This document shows positions 6,733-12,396 of a stretch of 12,396 nt of DNA, piece by piece. The notes under the pieces are model-generated. The model was given only the letters and a program-made list of their open reading frames with translations. It was not told the origin of the DNA and made no database searches. The DNA lies in the NCBI GenBank assembly GCA_964471535.1, contig CAYYHA010000111.1, positions 1-12,396 on the forward strand, in the 5' to 3' direction. The stretch is from CAYYHA01 sp964471535 (lineage in GTDB: Bacteria; Myxococcota; Myxococcia; SLRQ01). Each line of letters begins with the position of its first letter. Position 1 is the first letter of the stretch. Both the position numbers and the translations under genes were made by a program.

Positions 6733-8816
6733 CAGCGGACCTCCTTTCCGGCGGCAAGCGGCGCGGGTTCGGCACGGGCCACCCGTGTCTCATGGCCGAA
6801 GGTGCGCGCCCCCACGATGGCGGCGAGCAGCAGGGCCGCACCGATGGCCACCACGGCGGCATAGCGCTGCGCGTCGCCGTTCTGAAGGCGCCGAAGCTGC
6901 CGGGCGTCCCAGCGGGCCTGCCTCGCGATTCCCTCGACGAGGAAGCGGTCGATGAGCACCACGTCGACGACCCACCACAGCACCTTGGAGAGTGCCACCA
7001 GGGGACGCACGATGAGTGCCATGTAGACCTCGTCCCACCAGAGCTTGTGGTAGCTGGCGGAGAAGATGGGGCCGAGCTTCTCCTTGAAGTAGGCATCGGC
7101 TGCCGGGCCCCGGCGCCCCCAGAAGGCGCGAGCGAAGAAGAAGCCGAAGAGGCCCACCGCCCAGGCGACGAGGAGGAAGGGGAGTTCGGTGGCGAAGCTG
7201 CTCTCCGCCTTGGGAATCACGTCCCCAGCCGTCACGGGCGCGAGCCATTCGCTGAAGCTGGGCAGGTGCAGCTCGTGGGGCAACCCGAAGATAAGGGCGA
7301 GCACCGAGAGCACGGCGAGGATCTGCAGGGGAATGGTCATCGAAGGCGGAGACTCGTGGGCGTGGTCGTGCAGCTCCATCGCCCGCGGCTCTCCCCGGAA
7401 GACCAGGAAGTAGAGGCGCCACATGTACACGGCCGTCATCACCGCGCCCAGCGTTCCGAGCCCCCAGAGGGTCCAGCCGAGTGCGGGTCCACCCAGCTCA
7501 CGCACCAGCGCCTCGTGGAGGATGGTGTCCTTCGACCAGAAGCCGCTCAAGGGGAGCGTGCCGGTGATGGCCAAGGTGGCGACGAGGAAGGTCCAGTGGG
7601 TGGTGGGCATCACCTTGGCGAGCCCGCCCATCCTATGGATGTCCTCCTCGTCGTGCAGCGCGTGCATCACCGAGCCCGCGCAGAGGAAGAGGCAAGCCTT
7701 GAAGAAGGCGTGCGTGAAGACGTGGAAGACGCCGGCATAGAAGGCGCCCACCCCGACGCCCAGGAACATGTAGCCGAGCTGGCTGACGGTGGAGTAGGCG
7801 AGCACCTTCTTGATGCCCCGCTGAAAGAGGCCCATGAACGCCCCCACCACCGCGGTCGCGGCACCGATGACCGCCACCAGGACCAGGATCGAAGGGGCCT
7901 TCACCAGCACGGGCGAGAGACGCGCGAGGAGGTAGATGCCCGCGGTCACCATCGTCGCCGCGTGGATGAGCGCCGAGACGGGGGTGGGACCGGCCATCGC
8001 ATCGGGGAGCCACACGAAGAGGGGGATCTGCGCCGACTTGCCGGTACAGCCGAAGAAGATGAGGCCCATGGCCAGCGTGAGGACCGCCCCATAGGTCCAG
8101 CCGCCGAAGAAGGCGGCCTGGGGGATGGTGGCCGCCGTATCCACGCCCGCTGCCGCGCCGTTGAGCTCGCTGAACGACACGGTTCCAAAGAGCCCGAAGA
8201 GGATGAAGATGCCGAGCAGCACGCCGAAGTCGCCCACCCGGTTGACGATGAACGCCTTCTTGCCGGCGATGGCCTTCTCGGTGTCGGTGTACCAGAAGCC
8301 GATGAGGAGATAGCTGCACAGACCGACCCCCTCCCAGCCCATGAAGAGCAGGGGCAAGGAGTCGGCCAGGACCAGGATGAGCATCGCCCCGACGAAGAGG
8401 TTCAGGTAGGCGAAGTAGCGCCAATACCCCGGGTCGTGGCTCATGTAACCGGCGGAGTAGATGTGGATGAGCAGCCCCACGCCCGTGATGACGAGGAGGA
8501 AGACCGCAGAGAGCCGATCGGCGACGAAGGTGAAGTCGAGGGCGAGGTCCCCGACGTGGATCCAGCTGAAGCCGGTGCGGACGATCGTCTCACTGAAGAG
8601 GGGATGGCCCTCTGCCGCGTACCACAGGGAGAGGAAGACGCCGCAGGAGAGGAGGAAGGAGCCCGCGACGGCGCCGCTGGCGACGAGGCTGACGTTGCCG
8701 CGACCGAGCGCCCGGCCGAAGAGACCGCAGACCGCAGCCCCGGCGATGGGCAAGGCGGGGACGAGCCACAAGAGGTGGCGGACCGCTTCCTGGCGCAGAT
8801 AGAAGTCCTCGAACAC
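6732..8816 (-). CDS. nuoL: NADH-quinone oxidoreductase subunit L
   Basis: Distal antiporter-like proton-pumping subunit of complex I, 694 residues (E. coli form 613). Key residues are present: Glu162 in MGWEGVGLCSYLLIGFW, Lys260 in GCTGKSAQ, His285 in SALIHAATM, His365 and His369 in FHVFTHAFFK, and Lys429 in SGFWSKD. After the 14-helix core, residues about 545-565 form the fifteenth helix, about 590-632 fit the long amphipathic lateral helix along the membrane arm, and 652-670 is the final anchor. The extra length is in loops and a short hydrophilic tail. The start is GTG, 3 bases after the nuoK stop; GGAGG at 8825-8829 inside nuoK lies 8 bases upstream and supports it. The stop overlaps nuoM by one base. 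Confidence 0.97.
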   Translation of the reverse strand: MFEDFYLRQEAVRHLLWLVPALPIAGAAVCGLFGRALGRGNVSLVASGAVAGSFLLSCGVFLSLWYAAEGHPLFSETIVRTGFSWIHVGDLALDFTFVADRLSAVFLLVITGVGLLIHIYSAGYMSHDPGYWRYFAYLNLFVGAMLILVLADSLPLLFMGWEGVGLCSYLLIGFWYTDTEKAIAGKKAFIVNRVGDFGVLLGIFILFGLFGTVSFSELNGAAAGVDTAATIPQAAFFGGWTYGAVLTLAMGLIFFGCTGKSAQIPLFVWLPDAMAGPTPVSALIHAATMVTAGIYLLARLSPVLVKAPSILVLVAVIGAATAVVGAFMGLFQRGIKKVLAYSTVSQLGYMFLGVGVGAFYAGVFHVFTHAFFKACLFLCAGSVMHALHDEEDIHRMGGLAKVMPTTHWTFLVATLAITGTLPLSGFWSKDTILHEALVRELGGPALGWTLWGLGTLGAVMTAVYMWRLYFLVFRGEPRAMELHDHAHESPPSMTIPLQILAVLSVLALIFGLPHELHLPSFSEWLAPVTAGDVIPKAESSFATELPFLLVAWAVGLFGFFFARAFWGRRGPAADAYFKEKLGPIFSASYHKLWWDEVYMALIVRPLVALSKVLWWVVDVVLIDRFLVEGIARQARWDARQLRRLQNGDAQRYAAVVAIGAALLLAAIVGARTFGHETRVARAEPAPLAAGKEVR
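6739..6746 (-). promoter_or_regulatory. Strong ribosome binding site of nuoM
   Basis: AAGGAGGT, an exact complement of the 16S anti-Shine-Dalgarno core, 6 bases before the nuoM ATG and inside the end of nuoL. It is the strongest site in the operon and suggests independent re-initiation on nuoM in addition to coupling. Confidence 0.8.
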
Positions 8817-8819
8817 CGC

Positions 8820-9128
8820 CTACCCCTCCAGCATGGTGAGTTCGTCGATGTTCGCGGTCCGCCGGGTTCGGAACACCGCGATGACGATGGCGAGGCCCAC
8901 CGCCGCCTCGGCCGCGGCCACCGCCATGACGAAGAGGGCCATCGCCTGACCATCTAGGTCACCATTGAAGCGGCTCGCCGCAACGAGGGTGAGGTTCACC
9001 GAGTTGAGCATCAGCTCGATGCTCATCAGCAGGATGAGCGCGTTGCGCCGCACCACCACGCCCACCGCGCCGATGGCGAAGAGAACCGCCGCGACCAACA
9101 GGTAGTGCTCTAGGGTGACCGCTGGCAT
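8820..9128 (-). CDS. nuoK: NADH-quinone oxidoreductase subunit K
   Basis: Small three-helix membrane subunit of complex I, 102 residues, the normal length. It carries the two buried glutamates of the proton path: Glu38 in LLMSIELMLNSVNL and Glu74 in AAAEAAVGLAI. The start ATG overlaps the nuoJ stop as TGATG, and GGAGG ends 5 bases before it. The gene lies between nuoJ and nuoL as in most nuo operons. Nothing unusual is seen. Confidence 0.97.
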   Translation of the reverse strand: MPAVTLEHYLLVAAVLFAIGAVGVVVRRNALILLMSIELMLNSVNLTLVAASRFNGDLDGQAMALFVMAVAAAEAAVGLAIVIAVFRTRRTANIDELTMLEG

Positions 9129-9616
9129 CAGATCCTCCGCTTGGCGACGACCACCGCGCCCACGATGGCGACCAGGAGCAAGACGGCCGTGATCTCGAAG
9201 GCGAGAACGTGGTCGGTGTACACGCTGTGGGCGACCGCCTTCACGGTTCCGACCGCGTGCTCCCCGCTGCCGGCGAGGGCATCGGGCCGGCCGACCGCAG
9301 CGGCGAAGAGGGAGAGGAAACCGGCAGCGACCGCTCCGACCACCTTGAAGACGGTGCGCCTCGGCCCGCCGAGCTCCTCGTCGGTGAGCGAGAGCAGCAT
9401 GATGACGAAGACGAAGAGCACCATGATCGCCCCGGCGTAGACCAGGACCTGCAGCGCGGCGATGAGATGTGCCCGCAGGAGCACGTAGAGGGCGGAGAGG
9501 AAGAAGAAGGCTCCGATGAGACTCACCGCCGAGTTGATGGGGTTGCGCGCCAGGATCACCCCAAGGGCCGCCGCGATCAGCAGCGCCGAGAGCACGAAGA
9601 ACAGGATGGTCTCCAC
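9128..9616 (-). CDS. nuoJ: NADH-quinone oxidoreductase subunit J
   Basis: Membrane subunit of complex I, 162 residues, with five predicted helices at about 1-23, 28-48, 52-77, 89-108 and 137-158. The third helix holds the conserved VLVYAGAIMVLFVFVIML segment (58-75) with Tyr60, the helix whose pi-bulge takes part in coupling quinone reduction to proton pumping. The start is GTG at 9616; AGGAGG at 9626-9631, formed partly by the nuoF stop codon, lies 9 bases upstream and fixes this start. The gene follows nuoF after only 13 bases, leaving no room for nuoG, nuoH or nuoI, which normally separate them. Confidence 0.96.
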   Translation of the reverse strand: METILFFVLSALLIAAALGVILARNPINSAVSLIGAFFFLSALYVLLRAHLIAALQVLVYAGAIMVLFVFVIMLLSLTDEELGGPRRTVFKVVGAVAAGFLSLFAAAVGRPDALAGSGEHAVGTVKAVAHSVYTDHVLAFEITAVLLLVAIVGAVVVAKRRI

Positions 9617-9625
9617 CTCTGCCGC

Positions 9626-9629
9626 CCTC

Positions 9630-9631
<2 letters not shown>
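9626..9631 (-). promoter_or_regulatory. Ribosome binding site of nuoJ overlapping the nuoF stop
   Basis: The minus strand reads TAGGAGG: the TAG stop of nuoF shares two bases with the AGGAGG site. It lies 9 bases before the GTG start of nuoJ. A ribosome finishing nuoF would sit on this site, favouring coupled translation across the place where nuoG-H-I are missing. Confidence 0.75.
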
Positions 9632-10912
<1,281 letters not shown>

Positions 10913-10913
<1 letters not shown>

Positions 10914-11404
10914 CAGGCGCTCCACTCCTCGATGAGCTTCTCCAGCTTCGAGCGGGTGACGCGCTCGACGTACTCGCGGTTGTCTGCGAGCACCGGCGCG
11001 GTGCCGCAGCTGCCGAGGCACTCGACGACGTCCAGCGTCACCTTCCCGTCGGCGCTGGTCTCACCGGGCCGGACCCCGAAGCGCCGGCAGAGGGTCTCCA
11101 GGATCTCCTCGCCCCCACGCACCTGGCAGGAGACGTTGGTGCACACCTCGATGTGGTGCCGACCCGGCGGCTCGAGCCGGTACATCGTGTAGAAGCTCGC
11201 GCATTCGCGAACTCGCACCACCGGCACCTCGAGCGCCTCGGCCACCAGGGGCATCACCTCGGTGGGGACCCAGCCGAGGATCTCCTGTACCAGGTGCAGC
11301 ACTTCGAGCAGGGCCGCGCCCTTGTGCTCCTTCGGATACCGCTCCAGGAGACGGCGAACCCCCTCGTCGAATCGCGCTTTCTGCTCGGGCGTGAACTCGG
11401 CCAT
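10913..11404 (-). CDS. nuoE: NADH-quinone oxidoreductase subunit E (2Fe-2S)
   Basis: Soluble 24-kDa-type subunit, 163 residues, partner of NuoF. An N-terminal helical part (1-75) precedes a thioredoxin-like domain carrying the N1a 2Fe-2S cluster. All four ligands are present: Cys88 and Cys93 (CTNVSC) and Cys129 and Cys133 (CLGSC). The ATG at 11404 starts MAEFTPEQKARF, matching the family N-terminus; an in-frame GTG/ATG further upstream (to 11518) would add about 38 residues of proline- and glycine-rich sequence with no family match. Only a weak GAGAG ribosome site precedes it. It is the first gene of the operon, about 147 bases after the candidate promoter. Confidence 0.96.
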
Positions 11405-11491
11405 GGCTGCTGCTCTCGGAGGCGATGGGTGATCGGCCGTCGGCCGGGCGCCCGTCCCCGGCGGCCCGCGCGGGGCATCGTCCGGCCTCCA

Positions 11492-11516
11492 CCGCCCGAC
11501 ACCGCCGCCCGACACC
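11492..11516. repeat. Two-copy 12-bp tandem repeat in the nuo leader
   Basis: CCGCCCGACACC occurs at 11492-11503 and again at 11505-11516 (period 13) on the plus strand, that is GGTGTCGGGCGG twice in the predicted 5' leader of the nuo transcript. Its role is unknown; it may be simple slippage. Confidence 0.6.
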
Positions 11517-11557
11517 ACCGCCTGCGAGGACCTGTCTGCGCCCGCGTCGGGGCGCGC

Positions 11558-11587
11558 ACGCTACTGCGCCCCTCCGCGCATTGTCAA
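11558..11587 (-). promoter_or_regulatory. Candidate housekeeping promoter of the nuo operon
   Basis: On the minus strand, TTGACA (11582-11587) is a perfect -35 hexamer. Eighteen bases on is TAGCGT (11558-11563), which fits the TAnnnT core of a -10. Transcription would start near 11551, giving a leader of about 147 bases before nuoE. No other -35/-10 pair of this quality was found between nuoE and the right-hand gene. Confidence 0.6.
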
Positions 11588-11629
11588 GGCACGACGCGTG
11601 CGGGTAAGCCATTGTTTTTTCTCTTGTTT

Positions 11630-11651
11630 CCACAGATCGAACGCTCTGTGG
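11630..11651. promoter_or_regulatory. Inverted repeat, possible operator upstream of the nuo promoter
   Basis: CCACAGA at 11630-11636 and TCTGTGG at 11645-11651 form a perfect inverted repeat with an 8-base spacer, centred about 89 bases upstream of the predicted nuo start. Between it and the -35 lies a T-rich run (11611-11629), strikingly A/T-rich for this window. On neither strand does a T-run follow the stem, so it is not a terminator. Its place fits an activator site with an A-tract, but the binding protein is unknown. Confidence 0.4.
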
Positions 11652-11836
11652 GCCCGCAGCAGGGAGAGCGCCTCGGCGCATCGCCTCAGCGCGGCACGAT
11701 CGGCAGGGCCGCTTTCGCCGTGGGCGAGCCGGCGCCCCGGCCGGAGGAGCGATGGCCACCCGGTGCCCGGCGGCGGCGGCCTCCGCCGCACCCGGCCCAC
11801 CGATCTCGCTGGAGCCGGCGGCGGCAATCCATCAGG

Positions 11837-11871
11837 CGGCGTGCGACCACGGCGGCGCGCGACCACGGCGG
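11837..11871. repeat. Two-copy 16-bp tandem repeat in the divergent intergenic region
   Basis: The unit CGGCGTGCGACCACGG at 11837-11852 is repeated at 11853-11868 with one T-to-C change, followed by three further matching bases. It adjoins a CGGGT/ACCCG hairpin at 11869-11882. It lies between two divergent genes; the function is unknown. Confidence 0.65.
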
Positions 11872-12032
11872 GTCTCGACCCGTGGCTCCGAGTGGAGCGG
11901 CGCGCCGTTGCTGTTCTCCCCCGTGCTCGGTGTCAGTATAGGCTGAACAGGACCGCCCCGTCCGCCATGCCCTGCCCGCACCCCATCCGCACGCCCCGCA
12001 CCGTGCCAGCCCAAGCGGCTGGAGCCCGTCGC

Positions 12033-12396
12033 GTGGAAGCCGGTTGCGTGCGGCCCCACCCCTGGCGGCCCTGGACCGCGCTCGGGCCGGTCGCACGGGG
12101 CGCGCTCCTTGCGCTCGTCCTGGCGCCGCCGCTCGGGGCCTGGGCCGCGCCGGGGGCGGCGCCTGCGGGCGAGGGCGCCGCCACGGCGGCCGACGCGGAG
12201 GCCGCCGCCGCGCGGCAGGGGCAGGCGACGCAGGCGGCAAACGCGGACACACCGGCGGGCGCGGAGGACGACGCAGAGGACTTCGTCGCCCCGCCACGGG
12301 AGGACGCCACGCCCCTCCTCTTCTGGCGCCTCGCTTCCCTGGGGGTCGATGAGGCCACGGTGGCGCGGGTGCGCGAGCGGCTCCTCGACGAGATCC
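12033..12396 (+). CDS. Secreted protein of unknown function, 5' part only
   Basis: An open frame runs off the right edge of the window; 121 residues are visible. It begins with a clear signal peptide: Arg residues at 7, 12 and 22, a hydrophobic core at about 24-36 (ALLALVLAPPLGA) and a signal-peptidase I site AWA|A after residue 38. The mature start is an Ala/Gly/Glu/Asp-rich low-complexity linker to about residue 90, then a more regular helical stretch (LLFWRLASLGVDEATVARVR, 95-114). That stretch vaguely recalls the N-terminal domain of deltaproteobacterial exported TolB/PEGA-type proteins, but too little is visible to assign a family. The GTG at 12033 is preceded by GGAG at an 8-base distance; GTG at 12048 or ATG at 11967 in the same frame are alternatives. 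It is transcribed divergently from nuoE. Third positions are mostly G/C, as in the neighbouring genes. Confidence 0.7.
   Translation, partial: MEAGCVRPHPWRPWTALGPVARGALLALVLAPPLGAWAAPGAAPAGEGAATAADAEAAAARQGQATQAANADTPAGAEDDAEDFVAPPREDATPLLFWRLASLGVDEATVARVRERLLDEI

Larger units (their letters stand above)
11405..12032. other. Non-coding region between divergent nuoE and the exported-protein gene
   Basis: About 630 bases with no convincing gene. It holds the nuo leader, the candidate nuo promoter, the T-rich tract and inverted repeat, and two short tandem repeats, listed separately. Several open frames cross it on both strands, but their products are low-complexity Pro/Ala/Arg sequences without family features. 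I see no tRNA, no terminator and no clear promoter for the right-hand gene; a TATACT on the minus strand at 11935-11940 lacks a -35. Confidence 0.6.

Noticed and set aside
11611..11651. Hairpin next to a T-run, resembling an intrinsic terminator
   Set aside because: The T-run precedes the stem on the plus strand and becomes an A-run after the stem on the minus strand, so neither orientation gives stem-then-T-run; the flanking genes are divergent and need no terminator.
11561..11866. Minus-strand frame of 101 codons ending in a helical-looking basic stretch (about 11580-11690)
   Set aside because: The A/T-rich part uses A/T third positions unlike every real gene here, the N-terminal half is Pro/Arg noise, and its stop lies within the predicted nuo -10 element.
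11864..11885. CGGGT-CTCG-ACCCG hairpin considered as a tRNA T-arm
   Set aside because: The loop is 4 bases rather than 7, and no acceptor, anticodon or D-arm can be found around it.
11935..11940. TATACT on the minus strand, a good -10 hexamer
   Set aside because: No -35 match at 15-19 bases upstream and no gene that needs it; the nuo promoter nearer nuoE is better.
11752..11946. Small plus-strand frame of 64 codons preceded by GGAGGAG
   Set aside because: The ribosome-like sequence is only 2-4 bases from the ATG, the product is low-complexity Ala/Pro sequence, and it contains the tandem repeat; no protein family features are visible.
11993..12008. Second TGGCACG, on the minus strand, as a sigma-54 site
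   Set aside because: The downstream GC is one base out of the required spacing, and the site is about 600 bases from nuoE.

Overview
The window is very GC-rich, with strong G/C preference at third codon positions and genes packed end to end. Together with an NtrC-type two-component pair and a split set of complex I genes, this suggests a high-GC deltaproteobacterial (Myxococcota-like) chromosome. That assignment is inferred from style and composition; there is no rRNA or other marker here.

Layout. (1) Bases 1-173 are non-coding and carry a candidate sigma-54 (-24/-12) promoter. (2) 174-3183, plus strand: a soluble PAS/GAF sensor histidine kinase followed 28 bases later by an NtrC-family sigma-54 activator, a complete two-component pair. 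(3) 3173-11404, minus strand: seven genes for proton-pumping NADH:quinone oxidoreductase (complex I), transcribed in the order nuoE, nuoF, nuoJ, nuoK, nuoL, nuoM, nuoN. Most junctions are TGATG overlaps or a few bases, so this is one translationally coupled operon. It converges on the regulator gene and overlaps its 3' end by 11 bases. (4) 11405-12032: about 630 bases without a convincing gene, holding a candidate nuo promoter, a 22-bp inverted repeat, an A/T-rich tract and two short tandem repeats. (5) From about 12033, plus strand: the start of a gene for a secreted protein of unknown function, cut by the window edge.

How the genes work together. NuoE and NuoF are two thirds of the NADH-oxidising module: NuoF takes hydride from NADH onto FMN, and NuoE carries the off-path N1a 2Fe-2S cluster. 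NuoJ, K, L, M and N are membrane-arm subunits; L, M and N are antiporter-like proton channels. NuoG, H and I, which normally lie between F and J, and NuoA-D are absent, so the complex must be completed from another locus. The main oddity is a proline/alanine/arginine-rich C-terminal extension of roughly 170 residues on NuoM. The two-component pair has no demonstrated link to the nuo operon beyond the tail-to-tail overlap. I see no mobile element, CRISPR array, tRNA or rRNA. Apart from the points listed as findings, the window is an ordinary respiratory locus.
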